DNA of 6,153 bases. It comes from an uncultured Muribaculaceae bacterium (lineage in GTDB: Bacteria; Bacteroidota; Bacteroidia; Bacteroidales; Muribaculaceae). Position 1 is the first letter of the stretch. Every line of letters begins with the position of its first letter. Shown here piece by piece: positions 1 through 6,153 of this stretch. Both the position numbers and the translations under genes were made by a program. Location of the stretch: assembly GCA_910587235.1 (NCBI GenBank), contig CAJUKD010000052.1, positions 1 through 6,153 on the forward strand, given 5' to 3'. The notes beneath the pieces are model-generated. The model did not search any database. It was not told the DNA's origin and was given only the letters and a program-made list of their open reading frames with translations.

Positions 1-1
1 G

Positions 2-72
2 AGGTACCAAGCAGAATCGAACTGCTGTACACGGTTTTGCAGACCGTTGCCTCACCACTCGGCCATGGTACC
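2..72 (-). tRNA. trnC: tRNA-Cys (anticodon GCA)
   Basis: The minus strand folds into a complete 71-nt cloverleaf. The acceptor stem GGTACCA pairs with TGGTACC and is followed by U73, the usual cysteine discriminator base. The D arm starts GCC and closes with GGC. The anticodon stem ACGGT/ACCGT carries the loop CTGCAAA, which gives anticodon GCA. The variable loop is GTAC, and the T arm AGCAG/CTGCT carries the loop TTCGATT. All stems pair fully. Only one base (C) follows U73 before the window edge, so whether CCA is encoded cannot be seen. The gene lies downstream of the efflux operon on the same strand and has its own promoter in the 81-nt gap. Confidence 0.97.
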
Positions 73-93
73 GTTGTTTGTGGTTTGCGAGTG

Positions 94-125
94 CAAAGTT
101 AGGCTTTTTGCCTGCAATATGCAAA
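94..125 (-). promoter_or_regulatory. Bacteroidota-type promoter for tRNA-Cys
   Basis: On the minus strand, TAACTTTG (101 to 94) matches the Bacteroidota primary-sigma -7 consensus TAnnTTTG in every fixed position. A TTTG (125 to 122) lies 20 nt upstream and fits the -33 element. The 3' end of the -7 element is 21 nt from the first base of the mature tRNA. Transcription would therefore begin roughly 15-18 nt before the tRNA, leaving a short leader for RNase P to remove. The match is seen in the sequence; activity is inferred from the known consensus. Confidence 0.75.
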
Positions 126-153
126 TTTTACGGCTTCTTTTTTCGATTTTTTT

Positions 154-447
154 TCAGATTGCGCTTATGGCATCCCAAACGAAGACGCGTAGACCGAGTT
201 TCGGGCGTTCGTCGTTGATGGTTTTTAGCCGTGAGAGCAAATTGTCGAGGCGTTCGTCGTCAACAAAAGTTATTATTGCCGATGCCATCGACGGCCATGC
301 GTGCGATCCGTAGTGCGGTTCGCCGTCGACGCTACCGCGGCCCACAACATGTTCCCATGCCGTGAAGCCTCGGCAGCTGCTGCGGTCGAGAATGTCGATT
401 ATGTGGTCGTAGTGTGCCTGGTCGAAGGCTATGAATACTGATTTCAT
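154..447 (-). CDS. PII-like small protein at the end of the efflux operon
   Basis: This gene encodes 97 residues from an ATG to a TGA, starting 21 nt after the permease stop codon. I recognise it as a small protein often found in Bacteroidales, but not under an assigned function. The order of elements resembles the PII (GlnB) ferredoxin-like fold. It has a first strand MKSVFIAFD and a helix at about 11-22. RGFT...E..V.GRG (26-38) lies where GlnB has its G-M-T-x-x-E-V-x-G-x-G stretch. A second strand follows at about 56-62, then a helix at 64-76, and the end G-L-R-V-F-V-W-D (85-92) corresponds to GlnB G-K-I-F-V-F-D. The segment at the T-loop position is short and unusual, GEPHYGSHAWP (42-52), with no uridylylation tyrosine in a recognisable GlnB context. 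His12, His15, His33, His45, His49 and Cys25 could bind metal. There is no signal peptide, so it should be cytoplasmic. Position suggests it senses something relevant to the pump or modulates it. That is inference; a CutA-like or other ferredoxin-fold protein is the alternative. Confidence 0.75.
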   Translation of the reverse strand: MKSVFIAFDQAHYDHIIDILDRSSCRGFTAWEHVVGRGSVDGEPHYGSHAWPSMASAIITFVDDERLDNLLSRLKTINDERPKLGLRVFVWDAISAI

Positions 448-468
448 TGTTGTCGGTTGATGATAGGG

Positions 469-3400
469 TCAGTCGTTGTTGCGGGTTGATGTTTCGAGGA
501 GTGCTTTGCGATGTTTGCGGCGTTGGTTGACGATACCGCGATGAGCGAACACGCAGTAAAGCACGGGAACGAAGAGCAAGGTCAGGATGGTGGAGAATGT
601 CAGACCGCCTATCACGGCTGTACCCATGGGGCGCCACATTTCGGCGCCTTGTCCGGTGCCGACGGCCATCGGTACCATACCGAGAATGGTGGTGAGGGTT
701 GTCATGACTACAGGACGCAGACGTGACTCGCCTCCGAGGATCACTGCACGGCGTATTGACATGCCGCGTTCTCGGTTGAGCGATATGTAGTCGATAAGCA
801 CGATACCGTTTTTCACCACGATGCCTATGAGCATGATGGCTCCGATCATTGACATTACATTAAGAGTGTGCCCTGTCAGCCACAGGATTATGAATACGCC
901 TGAGAATGCGAACAGGAGTGATGTCATGATAATGCCGGGGTAGGTGTAGCTTTCGAACTGTGCGGCCATGACTATGTAGACAAGGATGATGATAAGGGCG
1001 GCGAGCATAAGCAGGTCGCGGAATGATTCCTGCTGGTCCTCGTAGGAACCGGCGAGCTGTATGGCTATTCCCTGGGGAATGTTCATTTTGTCGATCGCTT
1101 TCTGCGAAGCTTCGACAACCTGGCTCATAGGTACGTCCTGAACGACCGTGCTGACGGTGATGATGCGCTCGCGGTCCTTGCGTTCGATTGTCGGAGGGGT
1201 GAATCGCTCGACCACGGTGCCTACGTCGCGCACGCGCACGGCTTTGCCGGCGCTGTTGTAGATAAGGATGTTTTCGATATCTTCAAGCGATGTGCGGTGT
1301 TCGGGGGCATACATGACTTTGATGTCGTATTCCTCGCCGTCCTCGCGGAACTGCGATGCCAGCGAGCCGTTGATGCGGTTTCGCAGGTAGGTGGCGGCAG
1401 TGGACAGGTTAAGCCCGTAGATCGCGAGTTTCTCGCGGTCGAAATCGACCTGGTATTCCGGCTGGTAGTCGGAGCGCGATATGATGACGTCGGCGGTGCC
1501 GGGGATTTTAATCAGTGCGTCGCGCAGCATACGTGCCACCGAGTCGGTTTCGGTGAAGTCGTAGCCGTAGATTTCGTAGTCGATGGTGGACTGTCCGCCC
1601 ATGCTTCCGCCCATACCGCCTACGGATACCTGTACTTTCTTGTATTCGGGGTATTCGTTGAGGTCGGCGCGCATCAGTTTTGCTATTTCGGTGATGCCGC
1701 GTTCGCGTTCGCCGGGGTCGGAGAGGCGTATGTTCATCGACACGATGTGCGGACCGTTGTCGCTGAGCGATGCGAAAGTGTTGTCGCTCGAAGCCGAGCC
1801 GACGGTGTAGTTTATCACATCGATTTCGGGATATTTGTCGCGCCATTGTTCGACCAGCCGGTCTGTCGATTCTTTTGCGAGTTCCACGCGTGTGCCTATG
1901 GGCATTTCGAGGTTTACGCGCAGACGGCCGTCGTCGGCGGTCGGAAAGAACTCGCTGCCGACCTGACGCATCAGCATCAGGGATCCGAAGAAGATGCCCA
2001 TGCAGATGATGAATGTCGTCATCTTATGTCCCACTACCCATTTGAGCAGGCGTCCGTAGCCGCGGTCGAAAGCGTCGAGTCCGCGGTTAACCGGAGTAAA
2101 GAAAATGGTGTAAAGGCGGCCGTGACGGTTGTTGCGGCGAAGCAGCAGAGAGCAGAGCATGGGGGTCAGGGACAGGGCGCAGACGGTGGAGATGATCATC
2201 ATGATTGTGACCATCCATCCCAGCTGGCGGAAGAGGACGCCGGTCATGCCGGTGACGAGTGTCAGGGGGAAGAATACGGCTATAAGAGTGAGCGTGGACG
2301 CTATAACGGACACGGCCACTTCGTTTGTGCCGTGGACGGCGGCCTGTTTCGGGTCGGAGCCTCGTTCGATATGGGTCGTCACGTTCTCAAGTACCACGAT
2401 TGCGTCGTCGACCACCATGCCTATCGAGATGGAGAGTGCGGATAGCGATACGATGTTCAGTGAATTTCCGGTGATTGCCAGATAGATGAACGAAGCTATA
2501 AGCGAGATCGGGATGGTGATTGTGATGATTAGCGTGGCGCGCCAGCGTCCGAGGAAGAAGAACACTACTATGATGACGAACAGCAGAGCGTACATAACTG
2601 TTTCGACAAGCGAGTCGATAGTGTTGCGTATATTGTCGGATGTGTCGACTATGATGCCGAGCTTGACGTCGGATGGCAGGCGTTTCTGGAGCGAGGGCAG
2701 AGCCTTTAGTACTTTGTCGGAAATCTCGACGGAGTTTGCACCGCTCTGTTTCTGGATGACGATCATGGCGCCTTTGCGGCCGTCGTTGAATGTTTCCTGA
2801 GTGCGTTCCTCGACGGAGTCGTCGATGCGTGCGACGTCGGACAGGTATATGTTTTTACCGCCGTAGGAGCCTACGACAATCTGTCCCATCTGGTCGGATG
2901 ATTCGAATTCGCCCTGAACGCGCAGCGAGTAGGTGTTTGAGCCTATGTCGAAGTTGCCGCCGGGAATGTTGCGGTTTTCGGCGCCGATGAGCTGTGCGAT
3001 CTGCTCGACGGTGAGATTGTAGGCTTCGAGTCTGTTGGGGTCGACGTAGACATGTATCTCTCGTTTCGGGGCGCCGGAAATCGACACGGAACCTACGCCA
3101 CTGATGCGTGCCAGAGGATTGGCAACCGCGTCGTCGAGGATCTTGTACAGGCCGGGCATACTCTCTTCGGCCTGGACCGACAGGAGTATGATGGGGATCA
3201 TGTCGGTCGAGAATTTGAAGATGATAGGCGTTTCGGCGTCGTCGGGCATCATGGATGATACCATGTCGAGTTTGTCGCGCACGTCGTTGGTGAGCACGTC
3301 TATATCTTCGCCGTATTCGAATTCGAGGGTTATTACCGAAATGTTCTCGCGCGATTTCGATGATATGTGCTTCAGGTCGCTGACGGAGTTCAGCACGTTT

Positions 3401-3603
3401 TCAAGCGGGCGGGTCACGTTCTGCTCGATATCCTGCGCGCTGGCACCCTGATAGGTTGTCATTACCATCAGGGTATTGGTTTCGATGTCCGGGTATAGGT
3501 CGATTGGCAGCGTCTTCAGTGAAAACAGGCCTAAGATGACCACGGCGACAAAGCACAGTGTGGTCATGATAGGACGTCGGACGGCACTTCCGTAAAGGCT
3601 CAT
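469..3603 (-). CDS. RND efflux permease, AcrB/HAE1 type
   Basis: This 1044-residue inner-membrane transporter has the full length of the hydrophobe/amphiphile efflux RND family. It should act as a trimer that exchanges protons for substrates taken from the periplasm or outer leaflet. Two homologous halves are visible. TM1 is at about 11-30, the first periplasmic domain at about 31-330, and TM2-6 from about 334 to 488. TM7 is at about 527-546, the second periplasmic domain at about 547-860, and TM8-12 from about 863 to 1020, followed by a basic cytoplasmic tail. The proton relay is intact: adjacent Asp399-Asp400 in TM4 (GMVVDDAIVVLEN), Lys931-Asn932 in TM10 (GIVVKNGIVLIDY) and Arg963 in RLRPVVMTT. 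These correspond to AcrB D407, D408, K940 and R971. The Asp pair favours HAE1 over the heavy-metal class. A glycine/methionine run, GGMGGSMGG (662-670), is unusual. The start is the ATG 21 nt after the adaptor stop codon, and the N-terminus MSLYGSAVRRPI is typical for the family. The substrate is unknown. Confidence 0.96.
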   Translation of the reverse strand: MSLYGSAVRRPIMTTLCFVAVVILGLFSLKTLPIDLYPDIETNTLMVMTTYQGASAQDIEQNVTRPLENVLNSVSDLKHISSKSRENISVITLEFEYGEDIDVLTNDVRDKLDMVSSMMPDDAETPIIFKFSTDMIPIILLSVQAEESMPGLYKILDDAVANPLARISGVGSVSISGAPKREIHVYVDPNRLEAYNLTVEQIAQLIGAENRNIPGGNFDIGSNTYSLRVQGEFESSDQMGQIVVGSYGGKNIYLSDVARIDDSVEERTQETFNDGRKGAMIVIQKQSGANSVEISDKVLKALPSLQKRLPSDVKLGIIVDTSDNIRNTIDSLVETVMYALLFVIIVVFFFLGRWRATLIITITIPISLIASFIYLAITGNSLNIVSLSALSISIGMVVDDAIVVLENVTTHIERGSDPKQAAVHGTNEVAVSVIASTLTLIAVFFPLTLVTGMTGVLFRQLGWMVTIMMIISTVCALSLTPMLCSLLLRRNNRHGRLYTIFFTPVNRGLDAFDRGYGRLLKWVVGHKMTTFIICMGIFFGSLMLMRQVGSEFFPTADDGRLRVNLEMPIGTRVELAKESTDRLVEQWRDKYPEIDVINYTVGSASSDNTFASLSDNGPHIVSMNIRLSDPGERERGITEIAKLMRADLNEYPEYKKVQVSVGGMGGSMGGQSTIDYEIYGYDFTETDSVARMLRDALIKIPGTADVIISRSDYQPEYQVDFDREKLAIYGLNLSTAATYLRNRINGSLASQFREDGEEYDIKVMYAPEHRTSLEDIENILIYNSAGKAVRVRDVGTVVERFTPPTIERKDRERIITVSTVVQDVPMSQVVEASQKAIDKMNIPQGIAIQLAGSYEDQQESFRDLLMLAALIIILVYIVMAAQFESYTYPGIIMTSLLFAFSGVFIILWLTGHTLNVMSMIGAIMLIGIVVKNGIVLIDYISLNRERGMSIRRAVILGGESRLRPVVMTTLTTILGMVPMAVGTGQGAEMWRPMGTAVIGGLTFSTILTLLFVPVLYCVFAHRGIVNQRRKHRKALLETSTRNND

Positions 3604-3624
3604 AGTCTATATATTGGGGTGGGG

Positions 3625-4668
3625 TTACTTTGTAAGAATTATTGCTTCGACGCCGTCGGCAAGACGGGTCTGGCCTGTGATGACCACAGTATCGCCGTTG
3701 GCGATACCTGACAGAAGTTCGTAGTTTTCGTCCAGTCGCTGTCCGAGTTCAACTTTGTTGTAGCTTACGCGTCCGCCTGAGTATACGTAGACATATTTGT
3801 TGCCGGAACCAGTCTGCTTGACTATCGCGCGGTCGGGCACGACCACATTGTTTTTCGAGCCGAGGTTCACTTCGACGCGTGCGAACATGCCGGGTTTGAT
3901 TCTTTCGGCGCCGTTGGCGATGCGTACTTCGACTCCGAATGTGCGGGTCGCGGTGTCGACAGTCGGGTAGATGCGTGCGATTTTACCCGAGAACGTTTCG
4001 CCGGGGAAAGCATCGAATGTCACGGACACGGGCATTCCCTGCCGGAGGGTGTTCATGTCGTTTTCGCTGACGTTTATCATCACTTTCACTTCCGGGGTCA
4101 GTTGCCCGACGGTGAGCACGGGCATTGAGCCGCACATGTCGCCAGGATCGTAGTTGCGGGCGGTTACGACTCCGGTCACGGGGCTTGTCAGAACGGTATT
4201 CTCCATCATGTTGTCGTACTGCGAGCGTGCGGCGTCGAGTTGCGCGCGCAATTGGTCGACGGCCTGCTGTGTGCCGGCTCCGATTTCGAGAAGGCTTACA
4301 GCGCGGTTGTATTCGCGCTCTATCTGGTCGAGGTTGATGCGCAGCTGTTGGGCGTTCGATGTATCGAGTTCAACCAGAGTCTGTCCTGCGCGTACATGGT
4401 CGCCTACTTCTACGTTGATTTTTTTGATACGGTTGGGGGTGGCCGGCGCTATGTTATTGATGTTCTCGGCTTCTACAGTTGCGGTATACTCTTTTAGCTG
4501 AGGTACTTCCATGCGTCTGGCCATGTCTATCTCTATACGTGGCAGTTCGTCGGCCTCGCTTGTTGCGGCGGCTTTTTCTTCCGCTTTGCCGCAGGACGAC
4601 AAGAGAAGTGTCGGCATGATGGTTCCGGCTGCGACAGCGGCCATTGTGAAAAAAACGGACTTTTTCAT
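3625..4668 (-). CDS. Periplasmic adaptor (membrane fusion) lipoprotein of RND pump
   Basis: This 347-residue adaptor joins the inner-membrane pump to the outer-membrane channel. The N-terminus MKKSVFF plus a hydrophobic stretch ends in the lipobox LSSC, with Cys26 as the likely lipidated residue, so the mature protein should be membrane-anchored. The domains follow family order. The first half of the lipoyl/barrel-sandwich domain is at about 77-103 (INVEVGDHVRAGQTLVELD). A short alpha-helical hairpin rich in Gln, Arg and Leu heptad-like spacing spans about 104-157. The second lipoyl half is at about 158-187 (LTSPVTGVVTARNYDPGD). A beta-barrel domain spans about 191-268 and contains RIKPGMFARVEV. 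The membrane-proximal domain runs from about 272 to the end (VVVPDRAIV, then GDTVVITGQTRLADG). It is somewhat shorter than AcrA but appears complete. It starts 18 nt after the channel stop codon and ends 21 nt before the permease. The ATG at 4668 places the signal sequence correctly. Confidence 0.95.
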   Translation of the reverse strand: MKKSVFFTMAAVAAGTIMPTLLLSSCGKAEEKAAATSEADELPRIEIDMARRMEVPQLKEYTATVEAENINNIAPATPNRIKKINVEVGDHVRAGQTLVELDTSNAQQLRINLDQIEREYNRAVSLLEIGAGTQQAVDQLRAQLDAARSQYDNMMENTVLTSPVTGVVTARNYDPGDMCGSMPVLTVGQLTPEVKVMINVSENDMNTLRQGMPVSVTFDAFPGETFSGKIARIYPTVDTATRTFGVEVRIANGAERIKPGMFARVEVNLGSKNNVVVPDRAIVKQTGSGNKYVYVYSGGRVSYNKVELGQRLDENYELLSGIANGDTVVITGQTRLADGVEAIILTK

Positions 4669-4686
4669 TATGATGTTTCTTTTTTG

Positions 4687-6108
4687 TTATTTCTTTTCGT
4701 ATTTGTCGAGCGGGGCATTGCCAAGCAGAAGTTCGAGTTCGCTGTTAGCCACAAGATAGTTGTAGATGGCTTGAAAGTATGCCAGGCGTGCGCGTGTGAG
4801 AGCCAGCTCCGAATCGCGCAGGTCAAGGTAGGTAGCGGCGCCTATCTCGAAGCTTTTCTCCATTATCGAGTGGGCGCGTTCTGCCTGGGCTACGCTTTCG
4901 GAGCATGACGAGATCTGGCGTACGTTGATGCCGATGTTGTCGACGGCCAGATCGACCTGCATGGCTACGCTTCTTTCGAGGTTTTCGCGTTGCCATGTCA
5001 TCTCTTCGGCTTGTATCTCGGCCTGTTTTATACGGTTCCAGCGGTTTCCGCCCTGGAATATAGGCACCGACAGCGATAGGCCTATGGTGGAATACGGGTT
5101 CCACCGGAAATTGCGGAACGGTGAACCGTTGCTCATCGAAGTCCAGTTGTAGTTGGCTGTCAGAGCCAGAGTCGGCGACCATGCCATTTTCTGCACTTTT
5201 ACGGTCTGGTCAAGGATTTTGGACTGTATGGTGTTCAGCCTCAATTGCGGATTGTTGCTGTAGTCGCGGTCTATTGCTATTGTGTTTTCGTACATAGTCG
5301 ACTCGTAGTCGGCCAGACGTCCGGAAATCCGAAGGTCGTAGGAACTGTCGAGTCCCATCAGTATCAGCAACTGCAGGCGAGCCTGTTTTATTGCTACATC
5401 GGCCTGTAACAGCTCAGGCTCTATATTCTTCATGGCAACGGATGTCCGGAGAACGTCGTAGTCGGAAGCGGCGCCGGCGGCGAATTTTTTTGAATATATC
5501 TCGTGATTCAGGGCGGCCATGTCGTAGCTTTCCTGAATTACGCGCCGGGAATCTTCGGCGAGCATCAGGGTATAGTAGGCGCTTTTGACCTGATTTACCA
5601 TTTCCAGACGTGAATTGTGGGCCTGTTCGACACTCAGTAGAATCTGACTGTCGGAAAGGCTCAGTGATTTCCACAGTTGCGGTGCGATTAGCGGGAGGGC
5701 GGCATTGAATCCCATTGAGTAGGAATTGTCAAGGCCGACTTTGATGCCGCCGTCGCCTCCTTTGCCTGCCCGGGAGGTATTGGCTTCGTCGTTGTCGCCG
5801 CTGTTGTTTCCGCCACCCATACCTCCGAAATCGCCCAGGCCGTCCATGTTCATGTACATGACCTGCTTGGCAAGCATGCGGTTGTAGGTCGCGCCGAAAT
5901 CTATGGTGGGCAGCAATTGTCCTATTATTTCTTTTTTTGAATAATCGACTCTGTCAACTTCCCTGTCGGCTATTTTTATAGTAGGATTGTCGCTGAGTGC
6001 TATCGCTATGCACTCGTCCAGATCGAGCTTTTTATCCTCTGCCAGGACTGTTGCGGCGCAAGTAAGAAAAAGGGCGCCGACTGTCAGGCTTTTAATCGGA
6101 AAATTCAT
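4687..6108 (-). CDS. TolC-family outer-membrane efflux channel
   Basis: This 473-residue channel is the outer-membrane and periplasmic duct of the tripartite pump and works as a trimer. I start it at the ATG at 6108, which gives a clean signal peptide (MNFPIKSLTVGALFLTCAATVLA, cleavage probably after Ala23). The frame stays open to the window edge, but the 15 preceding codons (TTG start) would put a polar stretch before the signal. Two outer-membrane-efflux repeats are visible. The first begins LDLDECIAIALSDNPTI (28-44), with strand segments around 66-83 and 122-142 and a long helical run to about 255. The second starts near 285 and includes SLSVPIFQGG (345-354), then helices ending in TYLDLRDSELALTRARL (426-442) and the conserved end ELELLLGN (457-464). 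Residues about 84-121 form a Gly/Met/Asp-rich insertion at the first beta-hairpin, expected to be the extracellular loop. There is no lipobox, unlike OprM-type channels. It is the first visible gene of the operon. Confidence 0.95.
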   Translation of the reverse strand: MNFPIKSLTVGALFLTCAATVLAEDKKLDLDECIAIALSDNPTIKIADREVDRVDYSKKEIIGQLLPTIDFGATYNRMLAKQVMYMNMDGLGDFGGMGGGNNSGDNDEANTSRAGKGGDGGIKVGLDNSYSMGFNAALPLIAPQLWKSLSLSDSQILLSVEQAHNSRLEMVNQVKSAYYTLMLAEDSRRVIQESYDMAALNHEIYSKKFAAGAASDYDVLRTSVAMKNIEPELLQADVAIKQARLQLLILMGLDSSYDLRISGRLADYESTMYENTIAIDRDYSNNPQLRLNTIQSKILDQTVKVQKMAWSPTLALTANYNWTSMSNGSPFRNFRWNPYSTIGLSLSVPIFQGGNRWNRIKQAEIQAEEMTWQRENLERSVAMQVDLAVDNIGINVRQISSCSESVAQAERAHSIMEKSFEIGAATYLDLRDSELALTRARLAYFQAIYNYLVANSELELLLGNAPLDKYEKK

Positions 6109-6153
6109 TTGCTTTCGTGTGATATTGTTATGATTGTAGCTTTTATCTGACAA
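6109..6153 (-). other. Upstream edge region of the efflux operon
   Basis: These 45 nt precede the channel start. They are AT-rich, contain no match to the Bacteroidota -7 element TAnnTTTG and no Shine-Dalgarno motif, only an A-rich stretch just before the ATG, as is common in this phylum. The operon promoter and any regulator must lie beyond the window. One other minus-strand frame stays open and stops at a TGA overlapping the channel ATG, so a coding tail of an upstream gene is possible but cannot be supported from 15 codons. Confidence 0.4.

Noticed and set aside
2..72. tRNA-Cys 3' end as an attachment site for an integrated element.
   Set aside because: The side where an element would lie is outside the window, and no second copy of the tRNA 3' end is seen within it.
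101..113. Inverted repeat AGGC/GCCT with a five-base loop as the operon terminator.
   Set aside because: The stem is only four pairs, it has no U-run on the minus strand, and it overlaps the tRNA promoter.
131..154. T-rich stretch resembling the tail of an intrinsic terminator.
   Set aside because: The T-run is on the plus strand, where no gene ends, and no strong stem precedes it; on the transcribed strand it is A-rich.
47..313. A plus-strand open frame overlapping the tRNA and the small PII-like gene.
   Set aside because: It starts inside the tRNA gene, lies antisense to a supported gene and has no recognisable protein features.
1297..2445. A 382-codon open frame on the plus strand inside the permease gene.
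   Set aside because: It lies fully antisense to a clearly conserved RND permease. Its composition (runs of V, A, H, D, G) is that of a shadow frame, and it shows no recognisable domain or start context.
4582..4593. Residues after the adaptor lipid cysteine (CGKAEEK) as a Bacteroidota lipoprotein surface-export signal.
   Set aside because: The acidic residues are not at the usual spacing, and an RND adaptor is expected to face the periplasm.
6109..6153. Extension of the channel gene to a TTG codon at the window edge.
   Set aside because: The added 15 residues are polar and would displace a standard signal peptide that begins at the ATG at 6108; the frame is simply open to the edge.

Overview
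The window reads as a piece of a Bacteroidota chromosome, most likely from an intestinal Bacteroidales with a mid-range GC content. I infer a Muribaculaceae- or Bacteroides-like host, but nothing here fixes the genus. Three things point this way: the pump proteins have the sequence character I associate with Bacteroidales homologues; no gene start carries a convincing Shine-Dalgarno site; and a Bacteroidota-type promoter (TTTG, 20 nt spacer, TAnnTTTG) sits in front of the tRNA gene. Every gene lies on the minus strand, so transcription runs from high to low coordinates.

From the right edge, positions 6108 to 154 hold one compact four-gene unit. It encodes a TolC-family outer-membrane channel (6108-4687), a lipidated periplasmic adaptor (4668-3625), an AcrB-type RND permease of the HAE1 class (3603-469) and a 97-residue PII-like protein (447-154). 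The three gaps are 18, 21 and 21 nt and contain no terminator or internal promoter that I can see, so this is very probably one operon. The first three products form a complete tripartite efflux machine: a proton-driven inner-membrane pump, a lipid-anchored adaptor and an outer-membrane duct. All three look intact, and the permease keeps the transmembrane charged residues needed for proton coupling. The substrate cannot be read from the sequence. No local regulator is visible; the 45 nt upstream of the first gene run into the window edge.

The left end holds an 81-nt gap (73-153) with the promoter for tRNA-Cys(GCA), whose gene occupies 2-72 on the same strand. No stretch over 100 nt is without a gene.

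The system is mostly a recognisable multidrug-type efflux operon rather than something wholly new. The part most worth attention is the small terminal gene. Its PII/ferredoxin-like pattern with a short, histidine- and tryptophan-bearing loop suggests a dedicated sensor or modulator of the pump. Glycine/methionine-rich loops in both the channel and the permease are secondary points of interest.
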